Source of the DNA: Flavobacterium hydatis
Lineage (GTDB): Bacteria; Bacteroidota; Bacteroidia; Flavobacteriales; Flavobacteriaceae
Direction: 5' to 3'
Assembly: GCF_000737695.1 (NCBI RefSeq)
Contig: NZ_JPRM01000012.1
Coordinates: 29,435 to 93,434 of the forward strand
DNA length: 64,000 nt
Shown here: positions 45,867 to 54,742 of the stretch, one piece after another
Layout: each line of letters starts with the position of its first letter
Numbering within the stretch: the stretch's first letter is position 1
The notes under the pieces: generated by a model
What the model was told of the DNA's origin: nothing
Databases searched by the model: none
What the model saw: the letters and a program-made list of their open reading frames with translations, nothing else
Program-made: the position numbers and the translations under genes

Positions 45867-48110
45867 ATGGATTTTTCCTTTTTTTCTTCTTTCATAATAC
45901 GTACACCTGCTTATTCGATTGATTTTTATAAAAATCTTACAAAAGGGCTTTCAATTGACGTAGATACTATAAAGGAATTACTGGAAGATTCTCATATAAA
46001 TGAAGCATTATATTTGGCATCACCAGAATTATATTCGGAGATTTTAAAATTTTGCAATCGAGAAGATTATCCTATTTATAAAAGTGAGAAAGTTAAGTTC
46101 TCGATATTAAAATACCTTATACGAATGTCTACTCGGTGTACTCCTTTTGGACTTTTTGCTGCGTGTGGTTCAGGGACACTTACTGATACTACAAAAATAC
46201 ATCTCTATGATGATTTTACCGATAGTACTCTTGTAGATAAGAAAAGTCTCTTCTATAGAAAAACACGTTTAGATATGCAGTTTGTAGCTAGTTTTTATAA
46301 CAATTTAGCAGCAGATCTGGCAATTCAGAATCAATTACTTTTTTATCCTAATAGTACACTTTATCAATTAGGAGATTTTTACAGATATGTAGAATATACC
46401 TTAGAAAATAACAAACGTAAGTATTCTCTTGAGGCATTAAGGCGAACTGATTATTTAGATTTAATCGTAGAAAAAGCCAATGTTGGAATAGGTAAGGACG
46501 AGCTGGCATCATATTTAATAACTGAAGACATTAGCAAAAATGAAGCTTTAGAATTTATTGAAGAATTAATTTTTAATCAAATTTTAATTTCAGAATTAGA
46601 GCCTAAATTGACAGGAAGTTCTTCAGTAATTAAATTGAAAGGTAAAGCCAAAAAAGAAAGTGAAAGCGCAACTAAGGTTGAAACTTTGACGAATAAAATA
46701 GAGAATCAGTTATTAAAAATCGACAAAAAATTAGGGAACGATGTATTGTATTATGAAGGCATAATAGAAAACTTATCGAAGACAAAAGTCTCATTTGATA
46801 AAAAATATTTATTTCAAACTGATTTATTTATTGATTCTAATGGTTTCCAATTAGACAAGAAATATACGACTGAGGTATCTAAGGCAATAAAATTTTTAAA
46901 TAAAATTTCTGAAAAGCCTAAAAACACACCATTAGAAAATTTTAAAAAGGCCTTTGTTGAAAGATATGAATATGAAATGATTCCGTTGGTAAAAGCTTTA
47001 GATATTGAAACGGGAATAGGGTATTTGCAAAATAACAATTTCGATTCAACCCCGCTATTAGATAGTATTGGAATAAAGCAAAAAATAAATAACGATAATC
47101 AACATATAAGTTTAAATAAGGTAGATAAAATCATTTATAATAAATTACAAAATGCTCTACTAAATAATGAAACTAGTATTGCTTTAGATTATTCTGATTT
47201 TAAAAATGAAGATTTCTCAACTGAAAATATGCCAAATACATTTTCATGTGTTTTTGAAATCATCGAAGAGCAAGAAAAAGAATGGATTGCAATTCAGAGT
47301 ATTGGCGGTTCTAGTGCAGCAAATTTATTAGCTCGATTTTGTTATGGAAATCAAGGGGTAAATAATTTTGCAAGTGAAATTACAGCATTTGAATCGGAAC
47401 GTTTTGATAATAAAATCATTGCCGAAATAATTCATTTGCCAGAATCCAGAACAGGCAATATATTAAGAAGACCAAGTTTTAGAGCTTACGAAATACCGTA
47501 TTTAGGGCAATCTAATTTACAAGTCACAAACCAAATAAACATTGAAGATTTAATGTTATTTGTAAAAAAGGGAAGATTGATTTTGTGGAGTAAAAAGCAT
47601 GATAAAGAGGTGATTGCAAGATTAACTAATGCTCATAATTATTCGTACAATGCACTACCAATTTATCAATTTTTATGCGATATGCAATTTGAAAATTGTA
47701 AATCAGCAATAGGATTTAATACTAAATTTGAGAAGCTTTTTGATTATTTACCAAGAGTAACTGTTGGGAGTTGTATTATATCTAAAGCTAAATGGATTTT
47801 TAATAAAAATAAATCCCCGGATTTTTTTAAAATATTGAATGATAAAACAAATTTTAATCCTGGTTTATTCCGTTCTGCTATTCTTTCTTCGAATATAAAA
47901 AAGCATCAATACTTATCATTGATTGATGGAGACAATACATTAGTAATTAATCTTGAGAACGATACTTGTATTGAAATGCTAGTTGAAACAATTAAAAATA
48001 AAACACAATTTATTTTAGAAGAATTTTTATTTCCTTCCAGCAAAGTGGTTAAAGGAAAAATGGACTGTTATGCAAATCAATTTATTGTTGGTATAAAAAA
48101 CAATGCTTAA
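45867..48110 (+). CDS. Lantibiotic dehydratase, N-terminal (glutamylation) part of split LanB
   Basis: A 747-residue protein of the Lantibiotic_dehydr_N family. The block STRCTPFGLFAACGSG (about 90-105) is the RxTPFGLFA signature of LanB enzymes, and later QSIGGSSAANLLARF and LRRPSFRAYEIPYLG are also characteristic. Such proteins attach glutamyl groups from Glu-tRNA to Ser and Thr of a precursor; the elimination domain is encoded separately by the next gene (5-base gap). A split LanB is usual in Bacteroidota RiPP clusters. Length agrees with N-terminal LanB subunits. Confidence 0.87.
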   Translation: MDFSFFSSFIIRTPAYSIDFYKNLTKGLSIDVDTIKELLEDSHINEALYLASPELYSEILKFCNREDYPIYKSEKVKFSILKYLIRMSTRCTPFGLFAACGSGTLTDTTKIHLYDDFTDSTLVDKKSLFYRKTRLDMQFVASFYNNLAADLAIQNQLLFYPNSTLYQLGDFYRYVEYTLENNKRKYSLEALRRTDYLDLIVEKANVGIGKDELASYLITEDISKNEALEFIEELIFNQILISELEPKLTGSSSVIKLKGKAKKESESATKVETLTNKIENQLLKIDKKLGNDVLYYEGIIENLSKTKVSFDKKYLFQTDLFIDSNGFQLDKKYTTEVSKAIKFLNKISEKPKNTPLENFKKAFVERYEYEMIPLVKALDIETGIGYLQNNNFDSTPLLDSIGIKQKINNDNQHISLNKVDKIIYNKLQNALLNNETSIALDYSDFKNEDFSTENMPNTFSCVFEIIEEQEKEWIAIQSIGGSSAANLLARFCYGNQGVNNFASEITAFESERFDNKIIAEIIHLPESRTGNILRRPSFRAYEIPYLGQSNLQVTNQINIEDLMLFVKKGRLILWSKKHDKEVIARLTNAHNYSYNALPIYQFLCDMQFENCKSAIGFNTKFEKLFDYLPRVTVGSCIISKAKWIFNKNKSPDFFKILNDKTNFNPGLFRSAILSSNIKKHQYLSLIDGDNTLVINLENDTCIEMLVETIKNKTQFILEEFLFPSSKVVKGKMDCYANQFIVGIKNNA

Positions 48111-48115
48111 GTAAT

Positions 48116-48982
48116 ATGCATATGCAAAAAGTAAAGAGAACTTTTATTCTGGGCGAAGAATGGTTGTATTACAAAATTTATTGCGGGAATTATTCGGCAG
48201 ATCGCGTTCTAACTGAAAGCATCTTGCCAATTGTAGATGAATTGATTCGAGAAAAAATCATTCTTCAATGGTTTTTTGTACGATATAATGATCCTAATAA
48301 TCATTTAAGATTGCGTTTTAAGATGCGTGATGTAAATGATATCTCAAAAGTGATAAAACTAATGCAGTTTCATTTTAGCGGATTGATTGATGATGATTTA
48401 GTGATCGATGTTGTAACGGCAACTTATAAACGAGAAATGGAGCGTTATGGGGAAACAACTATAGAGTTAGTTGAAAAATTATATTATTATCACAGCAAAA
48501 AAACAGTAAGTTTAATTAGTAATACCACTCCTAAAGATGATGAGATTGCCAGAGTATTTGCTTCACTACAAATGATTAATGATTTGTTAGAAAATTTTAA
48601 TATTCCTCTTAATAATCGAATTAGTTTTGTGGAGTCTATACAACAAGCTTATAAAAAAGAACAACAAATCGATAAAGAAAATAATAAGAAATTAGATTTT
48701 TTGTATCGAACTTATAGAAATGAAATCGTGTTATTTTTACAAGAAAAACAAGAACCTGTTTATTTAGAAGGATTAATAGATATGGTAAAAATAACCCCAA
48801 AAGAAATCGATATAATAAAAGAAATAATAAATAGGAAATCATCTCCAATTTCAGAAGATTTTATTTCATCACTTATTCACATGAATATCAATCGTGTTTT
48901 TAGATCAAAACAAAGGCATTATGAAATGTTATGTTATGATTTTATGAATAGATTTTATAAAAATATTGCAGCAAGAATATGA
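48116..48982 (+). CDS. SpaB_C-type elimination domain (thiopeptide-type bacteriocin biosynthesis protein)
   Basis: A 288-residue protein that matches the C-terminal LanB elimination domain as a separate subunit: EEWLYYKIYCGNYSADRVL near the start, WFFVRYNDPNNHLRLRF (about 55-72) and YKREMERYGG-like YKREMERYGETTIE (about 104-117). It removes glutamate from glutamylated Ser/Thr to leave dehydroalanine/dehydrobutyrine. Its stop overlaps the regulator ATG (ATGA). No LanC cyclase gene is found downstream, so ring closure, if any, needs another enzyme or is spontaneous. Confidence 0.85.
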   Translation: MHMQKVKRTFILGEEWLYYKIYCGNYSADRVLTESILPIVDELIREKIILQWFFVRYNDPNNHLRLRFKMRDVNDISKVIKLMQFHFSGLIDDDLVIDVVTATYKREMERYGETTIELVEKLYYYHSKKTVSLISNTTPKDDEIARVFASLQMINDLLENFNIPLNNRISFVESIQQAYKKEQQIDKENNKKLDFLYRTYRNEIVLFLQEKQEPVYLEGLIDMVKITPKEIDIIKEIINRKSSPISEDFISSLIHMNINRVFRSKQRHYEMLCYDFMNRFYKNIAARI

Positions 48983-50685
48983 AGTACTTTATCTTAATTG
49001 TTTTACTATTATTTACAACAGCACTTTTTTCTCAAAAAAAAGAAACTTTTGTTATTCCAGATTCTCTTAAAGGAACATCTTTTAAAGAATTAGAAAAACG
49101 TTTTGAAGATTATTTTATAAGCAAAAAAACGAAAGCGCTTTATGCGGATGTGTATTATAAAAAATCAAAACAACAAAAGGATAAAATAATCCAGGCAAAT
49201 GGATTATATATGGCCGCCATGAGCACTACAAATGATGCAGTTGCATTGCAATATGCAGACACAATTATTGCATTAACTAAAAAAAGCAATGATTTTAATT
49301 ATCCTGCTAAAGGATATATATTGAAGAGTAATTTTTTGATGAAAAAAATGGATCTTAAAGCTTCATTGACCAATATCTTAGAAGCAGAAAAGTATTCTTT
49401 GCGAAAAGGAAATATTGAGCAAAACTTATTGGTAAATCAACAAATAGCATTAATTAAAATTGAGCTCGGAAAATCAAAAGAAGCCTTACCTCTTATAATA
49501 AAAAATTATAATCATTTTAAGTCTAAAAATATTCACTCGATTAATTATGTATACACAACTTGGGTCTTAGCTGATATTTATATTCGCTTAAAAAAAATAG
49601 ATACAGCGCTTTATTATATTAAAGATTTACAAAAACAAATAAACTCGGATAATCGCTTTTATAAATATTTGATTATGTACGAAGGGATTTGCTATAACTA
49701 CAAAAAGGAATTCTTAAAGAGCGCCGTTTTATTAGACAAAGCTATTATAATACTAACCCCAACTAGTGATAAATTAAATTTAGCAATTAGCTATTATTAT
49801 AGAGGTAAAAATATTTTACAAAATGAAAAGGATATAGATAAAGCTATATATAATTTTGAAACAGCAGATTCTATATTAGTTAAGAGCGGTTTGAATACCA
49901 TAGATTTACGTAATAACTGCATCCAGTTAATTGAAATATACAAAAAATTAAAAAATAACGAAAAACAGCTGTATTATTTGAATCGCTTACTCGAAATAGA
50001 TTCTTATATAAGTAAAAATGATATTATTTTAGGAGAGCAGATTAACAAAAATTATGATACACCTCATTTATTATTGCAAAAGGAAAATGTGATTTTAAAA
50101 ATAAATCAGGAAAAACGAATTTATATTGGTATTGGTTTCATTGTTCTTATAGGACTTGGATTTTCTCTTTTTTATTTATTAAAAACTAAAAAAGAAAAAC
50201 AACTTTATGAAAATAGACTTAATGAATTACTACATATTCATAATGAAGAAAATAAAAAGAACGAAATAGACAAGTCTGCTTTAGAAACTGTTATTGAACC
50301 AAATGAAAATAATCAAAAAACAATTGTTCTGCCAAAAGAGAAAGCAAATGAAATTTTAGGAAAAATTGCTGAATTTGAAAAAAATAAAGGCTATTTAGAA
50401 CCAAATATCAATCTGGCAGATTTTGCAAAAAGATTAGAAACCAATAGTACATACTTATCTAAAACTATTAACCAATACAAGAACAAAAATTTCAGTCAAT
50501 ACATTAATGATCTAAGGATAGAGGATACTATTACGAGATTAAGAGAAGATAAAAAATTTAGAAATTATTCCATAAAAGCTATCGCCGAGGAGGTAGGTTT
50601 TAGTAATTCTGAATCTTTCTCGAAAGCCTTTTTTAAGAAAACAGGATATCAGCCATCCTATTTTATAAAAAATACAGAGCAATAA
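48979..50685 (+). CDS. TPR sensor-regulator with AraC-type DNA-binding domain
   Basis: A 568-residue protein with signal peptide (LIVLLLFTTALFSQ), about six TPR repeats, a membrane helix (IYIGIGFIVLIGLGFSLFYLL, about 377-397) and a C-terminal AraC helix-turn-helix pair: INLADFAKRLETNSTYLSKTIN and IKAIAEEVGFSNSESFSKAFFKKTGYQPS. Built like the LuxR-type TPR protein at 36273-37886 but with a different DNA-binding head. It is cotranscribed with the LanB genes, so it probably controls the RiPP cluster in response to a periplasmic peptide or signal. Confidence 0.84.
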   Translation: MKYFILIVLLLFTTALFSQKKETFVIPDSLKGTSFKELEKRFEDYFISKKTKALYADVYYKKSKQQKDKIIQANGLYMAAMSTTNDAVALQYADTIIALTKKSNDFNYPAKGYILKSNFLMKKMDLKASLTNILEAEKYSLRKGNIEQNLLVNQQIALIKIELGKSKEALPLIIKNYNHFKSKNIHSINYVYTTWVLADIYIRLKKIDTALYYIKDLQKQINSDNRFYKYLIMYEGICYNYKKEFLKSAVLLDKAIIILTPTSDKLNLAISYYYRGKNILQNEKDIDKAIYNFETADSILVKSGLNTIDLRNNCIQLIEIYKKLKNNEKQLYYLNRLLEIDSYISKNDIILGEQINKNYDTPHLLLQKENVILKINQEKRIYIGIGFIVLIGLGFSLFYLLKTKKEKQLYENRLNELLHIHNEENKKNEIDKSALETVIEPNENNQKTIVLPKEKANEILGKIAEFEKNKGYLEPNINLADFAKRLETNSTYLSKTINQYKNKNFSQYINDLRIEDTITRLREDKKFRNYSIKAIAEEVGFSNSESFSKAFFKKTGYQPSYFIKNTEQ

Positions 50686-50789
50686 TTTAGCATGATTTTT
50701 TATGTCTTTAAAATGTTGACAAACTATTTTAATAGTAAAGATTTTCCGCACCCGCATAAATAAGGTTTCCTATAGAGTAAGTATCTATG

Positions 50790-50813
50790 TACCACAATAT
50801 ATATATTGTAGTA
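50790..50813. promoter_or_regulatory. Near-palindrome upstream of precursor B
   Basis: ACAATATATATATTGT (50794-50809) is perfectly self-complementary; the flanks extend it to 24 bases with one mismatch. It lies in the 241-base gap between the AraC-type regulator and precursor B, a plausible operator of that regulator. Confidence 0.45.
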
Positions 50814-50926
50814 AGCAGCTTGTAGAATTTTATGGGCGAAATTTATAAATTCCGACTACAAGAGTTTTTAACTGATTACAGGAGGTAGTATATTCACTTA
50901 AAAAAAATAACCTTATACCTAAATCT

Positions 50927-51079
50927 ATGAAAAAACAAGAAGTTAAAACGGTCAAAAAATTATCTTTAGATAAATTTAAAGTAGCTGAATTCAAAAACAT
51001 GAAGACAATTATTGGAGGGGAAAGCGAAGAGGATAAAATAAAAATTACACCTCCAACAAATTCAGGTCAACACGGATAG
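50927..51079 (+). CDS. RiPP precursor peptide B (GG leader, no cysteine)
   Basis: A 50-residue peptide. The leader has KKLSLDKFKVAEFKNMKTIIGG, beginning with the KxLxLxK pattern of Bacteroidota class I lanthipeptide leaders and ending in IIGG with Met25 (-7) and Ile28 (-4) as expected for C39 processing. The 19-residue core (32-50) starts ESEEDKIKITPPTNSGQHG, with two Thr and two Ser but no Cys, so it cannot form its own lanthionine rings; dehydrated or otherwise modified product is likely. It follows the LanB arm; a strong terminator begins 89 bases downstream. Confidence 0.8.
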   Translation: MKKQEVKTVKKLSLDKFKVAEFKNMKTIIGGESEEDKIKITPPTNSGQHG

Positions 51080-51167
51080 AATCTAAAAAAAACGAGTAGT
51101 ATTGATATGTTTATATTATTAAAAATGAAGTTATTATAAAGGTTAAATTGTCTGATTGTTAATTCCA

Positions 51168-51205
51168 TAAAAAAACCTGTAAACATTGTTTACAGGTTTT
51201 TTTGT
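51168..51205. terminator. Bidirectional terminator (twin of 53603-53639)
   Basis: AAAAAACCTGTAAAC (51170-51184) and GTTTACAGGTTTTTT (51188-51202), loop ATT. It ends precursor B and also the minus-strand peroxidase gene. Its 21-base core recurs at 53611-53631. Confidence 0.9.
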
Positions 51206-51241
51206 TTCTTCAATCATTAAAGTAATAATTCAATTTTTTAT

Positions 51242-52702
51242 TTAAGCCGTGCCTTCTGCTATTCCTTTAAGAGACGAGATAGAAGGTAATAAGAAGTAAG
51301 CTGTTCCTCTAGTAACTACAAATTGCGGCAGAGGACCAGGGATTATAATTTTTGATCCATCAGGCATTGGTATAGTAAAATTTGGGTCAATATTACTTTG
51401 CGCAGGCACGATGCGATTGGCAATCATTGGGTCTTGCGGAGTATTATCGGCAGGAGGAAAAACAGGGCTAAAATTATTCAGGTTAATCCATCCATAAATA
51501 GTTTCGAACTGACTACTTAAATCACCACAAAGAAACAAACCTATAAGACCCCGATCAGCTTTTGGATCAACTGCTATTGGAGCTCCGTAAGCCATTCCGC
51601 GTCTTAAAATACGGGGTACAAGCGATGAGCCTGCAACCTCAACACCTTCGTCTCGCGGATTTGAAACTCTTGTATGTGCAGAAAATGGACATTTGGTACC
51701 TTTCATGTCATCATTGGCTTTATACATAAAATCGGTACTTTTAGAGGTATCGTGTTCAGGTTTATCTGGCGAAAGTACCAATGGAGAACCATTACGCCAG
51801 CGACCACATAATTTTGCAGCAAGCCACTCAACAGTATATTCCTTAGACTGATTTATTTTTGGAGCAACTATTTCTGCCTGTTCTTCTAAAAAAGTATTAA
51901 ATGTTTCTGTATCCTGATGAAGGATTCTAAATGCATTATAACAACCATTTTTGGCAAACTTAGCTTCAGGACCAGAAAGCGGACCTGGTATAGGATTTGG
52001 GAGCGTACTGTAACCTATAAGAAAATTGTTAAGATCTTGTTCGTCTTTTCCTGCAGGGTTATCATTAAGGTCGGGATTGTCTATAGAATCTCTGTATCTA
52101 AAATGTACATAATCATCTGGGATTAGCGGATATTGTTCTAATCTGCCTGATTTTGGCTGATTAAATCCTCCTTTATTTGGCAGAAGAGGTTTTAATTCAG
52201 TAACAGCTTCATTACTTTTTTTGGCTGCAGCCGTTATAATTTCAGCGATTTTATCTAGTGCGCCTGGGTTCATAGCATAAGCGTGTACAACACAATGAAT
52301 TTCTTCATTTTTAATGTTATTAAACCACCAGTTTTTGGGCGCTCCAGCGTCATAATCACCTAGGGATTGTTGAGCGTTATTTTTGTCCCAAGGACCTTTT
52401 TTAAATGTTGCAGAGAAACTTGAAGCAAGAACATTTAGTTCGGGGTTAGTAATCGCAATTCCATTAGCAGTAAGGCCAATGTTAAGCATGTATTCAGGTT
52501 TTAAAGGCCCCCAATCTTCGGCATTCTGGAGATAGGGGAGTAAATCTTTAAAAAAACCTCTGATATACTCAATTAATAATGAATCTTTACTGAATTTAAA
52601 TAACATATGTACAGAACAAGGATGGGTATAACCTCTTATAATAAGGCCTTGTATATCTTGTAAATCAGGTTTAGCTACATTTGGGAGTTGTATGGTAGAC
52701 AT
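51242..52702 (-). CDS. DyP-type heme peroxidase, noncanonical
   Basis: A 486-residue protein with no signal peptide. The proximal region KCPFSAHTRVSNPRDEG places heme-ligand His343; RILRRGMAYG (364-373) supplies the distal Arg; NNFLIGYSTLPNP precedes it, as in DyP peroxidases. The GxxDG motif region reads FRYRDSI (201-207): the catalytic Asp205 is kept but both glycines are replaced. DyPs oxidise dyes and various phenolics with peroxide; the natural substrate here is unknown. The ATG at 52702 is chosen over TTG 52750. It is downstream of a 149-residue unknown gene on the same strand (84-base gap), probably one unit. Confidence 0.84.
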   Translation of the reverse strand: MSTIQLPNVAKPDLQDIQGLIIRGYTHPCSVHMLFKFSKDSLLIEYIRGFFKDLLPYLQNAEDWGPLKPEYMLNIGLTANGIAITNPELNVLASSFSATFKKGPWDKNNAQQSLGDYDAGAPKNWWFNNIKNEEIHCVVHAYAMNPGALDKIAEIITAAAKKSNEAVTELKPLLPNKGGFNQPKSGRLEQYPLIPDDYVHFRYRDSIDNPDLNDNPAGKDEQDLNNFLIGYSTLPNPIPGPLSGPEAKFAKNGCYNAFRILHQDTETFNTFLEEQAEIVAPKINQSKEYTVEWLAAKLCGRWRNGSPLVLSPDKPEHDTSKSTDFMYKANDDMKGTKCPFSAHTRVSNPRDEGVEVAGSSLVPRILRRGMAYGAPIAVDPKADRGLIGLFLCGDLSSQFETIYGWINLNNFSPVFPPADNTPQDPMIANRIVPAQSNIDPNFTIPMPDGSKIIIPGPLPQFVVTRGTAYFLLPSISSLKGIAEGTA

Positions 52703-52786
52703 ATAATTAAAATTTAAATTATAAAAAAACAGTTGGACTTGATAGCCCAACTGAGATTGTTTTGTTTTTCTGTTATTTTCTTACAG

Positions 52787-53236
52787 TTAAGAAAATTTGG
52801 CAACAATCTGTTTTACCGATTGAGGATAAGCATAATAAAGATCTTCAGATTGGCTAAGATTACTTTCATTAATGAAATTTGAGAAAATAGTATAAGTTAG
52901 TTTCGTAGGATCAGTAGGAAAGTCAGCTGGTTTGTTTACCCATAATTGGATAATAGCAATAAAAGCAGTTTTGATAGTGTCGGAATTATTGTAAAAAGCT
53001 TCTAGATATGAGTTCATATTACCATCGAATTCGGTAATAACTAATATTCCTGCTATACCAGATCCGTTAGTATTAGGTACAAGAGCAATTCTGGCATAAT
53101 GTACAATTGCCATTTTATCTAGAGACGCTTTTGTTATCGGATTGTTGAAAGCCTGATATATTGCTAGTGCTTGAGCTTGTGCGTCTGTCGTTTGATAGAT
53201 AGGCACATACATTGTTAATGGATTTACGGGTTGCAT
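52787..53236 (-). CDS. Unknown protein paired with the DyP peroxidase
   Basis: A 149-residue soluble protein. The segment HYARIALVPNTNGSGIAGILVITEFDGNMNSYLEAFY (about 46-82) is like the strand-helix unit of dimeric alpha/beta-barrel (ferredoxin-like) proteins, to which DyP enzymes also belong, so it may bind heme or help the peroxidase. No named family is recognised. No signal peptide. Adjacent position and direction suggest cotranscription with the DyP gene. Confidence 0.6.
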   Translation of the reverse strand: MQPVNPLTMYVPIYQTTDAQAQALAIYQAFNNPITKASLDKMAIVHYARIALVPNTNGSGIAGILVITEFDGNMNSYLEAFYNNSDTIKTAFIAIIQLWVNKPADFPTDPTKLTYTIFSNFINESNLSQSEDLYYAYPQSVKQIVAKFS

Positions 53237-53602
53237 AATAAGATATTGTTTAATGTTTGCCTACTCTTTGATTCCGTTTTCGGCGACGCGGGGATATTGA
53301 TTTCATAGATATATGTATGCGGAAGAAAATGGTAGAATAATCAAGTAAAGTAAGTCTAAGAATTACAATGGGTTAAGCGTATAAATACTTGTTTTTAAAA
53401 TATTTATATTGAGTATTAATACTTAGGAATATTTACAGAAAAGAGGATTGCATTTACCTGAATTGTTAGATAGTCTTTTTAGCTTAGTGAATAAGAGGAG
53501 TGTTATTATCTAAAAAGAATGATGTTTTGTAGTATTGAAAACAATTCTAAAACCTTAATTCGATCACTTTGAAAATAAAGATGAGGTTTTAGTAATTCCA
53601 CA

Positions 53603-53639
53603 AAAAAAATCCTGTAAACATTGTTTACAGGATTTTTTT
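53603..53639 (-). terminator. Terminator of the cold shock gene (twin of 51168-51205)
   Basis: AAAAAAATCCTGTAAAC (53603-53619) and GTTTACAGGATTTTTTT (53623-53639), loop ATT. The remainder of the 514-base gap 53237-53750 shows no gene. Confidence 0.88.
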
Positions 53640-53750
53640 GTTTTTCAAACTGTTGTGAGTAATGTGTCGGGTTTTATTATTGAGAGTATATCGAATATTA
53701 TTCTTTTATCTTCATATTAAACCAATAGGCAAACGTAATCGATACGAGTA

Positions 53751-53942
53751 TTAAGCTACTGTAACCTCAACTGCGTTTTTACCCTTTTTTCCGTCAACTA
53801 CTTCGAATTGAACAGAGTCACTTTCTCTAATTTGTTCTTTTAAACCTGATGCATGAACAAAAATGTCTTGTCCTGTACCTTCTTCTGTAATGAATCCAAA
53901 TCCTTTTGCTTCATTGTAAAATTTTACTACTCCTGTTTTCAT
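53751..53942 (-). CDS. Cold shock protein, CspA family
   Basis: A 63-residue single OB-fold protein. RNP1-like KGFGFITEE and RNP2-like DIFVHASGL are present, as in CspA proteins that bind single-stranded RNA and melt structure. Normal length and complete. It stands alone, with a terminator about 110 bases downstream and an AT-rich upstream region (53943-54177) without further genes. Confidence 0.95.
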   Translation of the reverse strand: MKTGVVKFYNEAKGFGFITEEGTGQDIFVHASGLKEQIRESDSVQFEVVDGKKGKNAVEVTVA

Positions 53943-54177
53943 AATTTATATTAATTTTATTAGTAAATGTACTCTAAAAAAATATTTAACTAACTGATAG
54001 TTAGTTTTTATTTTAAAAAAGAATTTTATATATTTTAACGTTTAGTTAAGAATTATGTCAGATATCGAGTTTTTGCTTTATTTTTTAGTTACAAACCAAA
54101 ATTCTAACCTAGGTTGTTGCAGAATTCTTTTTCCTGTCAAAAAAAGAAAAAGATATAGTAGACAGCTCTTAAAAAAT

Positions 54178-54203
54178 AAAACCACTCGATAAGAGTGGTT
54201 TTT
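54178..54203 (-). terminator. Terminator of the YegP gene
   Basis: AACCACTC (54180-54187) and GAGTGGTT (54193-54200) with flanking A and T runs; also acts in the other direction. Confidence 0.85.
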
Positions 54204-54233
54204 GATGTTATAAGAGATATGTTTAAACTATTT

Positions 54234-54566
54234 TTAGCTAGTTTGGTCATCTGTAGTTGCAGATGGAGCATTGTTTTTTACCGATTCAATTCCGTTTTCT
54301 CTTGCTGCTACGCTTTCGTACATTTCGCTAGTTCCGATGATTTGCCCATTACTAGCTTTTAGATTAAAATAAGGTTTGCCATTTTTAGCTGTTTCTCTTG
54401 CAAATTTTGAATCGTCTTGCGAATTAGTTTTTACCGATTCGATTCCGTTTAAACAACCTGCTTTTGCCGAATATCCTTCGCTTGCAAGAATCGTTTGTCC
54501 GTTACCAGCTTTTAAGTTAAATTGAAACTCTCCGTTAGTTCTTTTTGTTATTACAAATTTTCCCAT
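54234..54566 (-). CDS. yegP: YegP-family protein (two DUF1508 repeats)
   Basis: A 110-residue protein with two copies of the DUF1508 unit: GEFQFNLKAGNGQTILASEGY..KAGCLNGIESVK and KPYFNLKASNGQIIGTSEMY...ARENGIESVK. Such small cytoplasmic proteins often respond to stress, but their biochemical role is not known. The ATG at 54566 is chosen over a TTG at 54572. The C-terminal tail (SATTDDQTS) is disordered. Confidence 0.85.
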   Translation of the reverse strand: MGKFVITKRTNGEFQFNLKAGNGQTILASEGYSAKAGCLNGIESVKTNSQDDSKFARETAKNGKPYFNLKASNGQIIGTSEMYESVAARENGIESVKNNAPSATTDDQTS

Positions 54567-54685
54567 TCTCAATATGGTTTAAGGTTAAAAATAGTTTGTT
54601 TTATTTCATAAAAATACAAAAGAAAATTATTCCAAAGATTATGGGAAACAGTAAAATGTTGAATTTTTTATGAAAGGGCAAAAAA

Positions 54686-54719
54686 AACGAGAACCTAATT
54701 TTAAAATTAGATTCTCGTT
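54686..54719 (-). terminator. Terminator of the barrel gene at 54743
   Basis: AACGAGAACCTAATTTT (54686-54702) and AAAATTAGATTCTCGTT (54703-54719) form a 17-base stem with one G-T pair and T run on the minus strand. Confidence 0.88.
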
Positions 54720-54742
54720 TATATAATACGATGATAATTTTT

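Noticed and set aside
45867..51079. Complete lanthipeptide cluster with LanC
   Set aside because: No protein with the LanC zinc motifs is encoded in or near the cluster.
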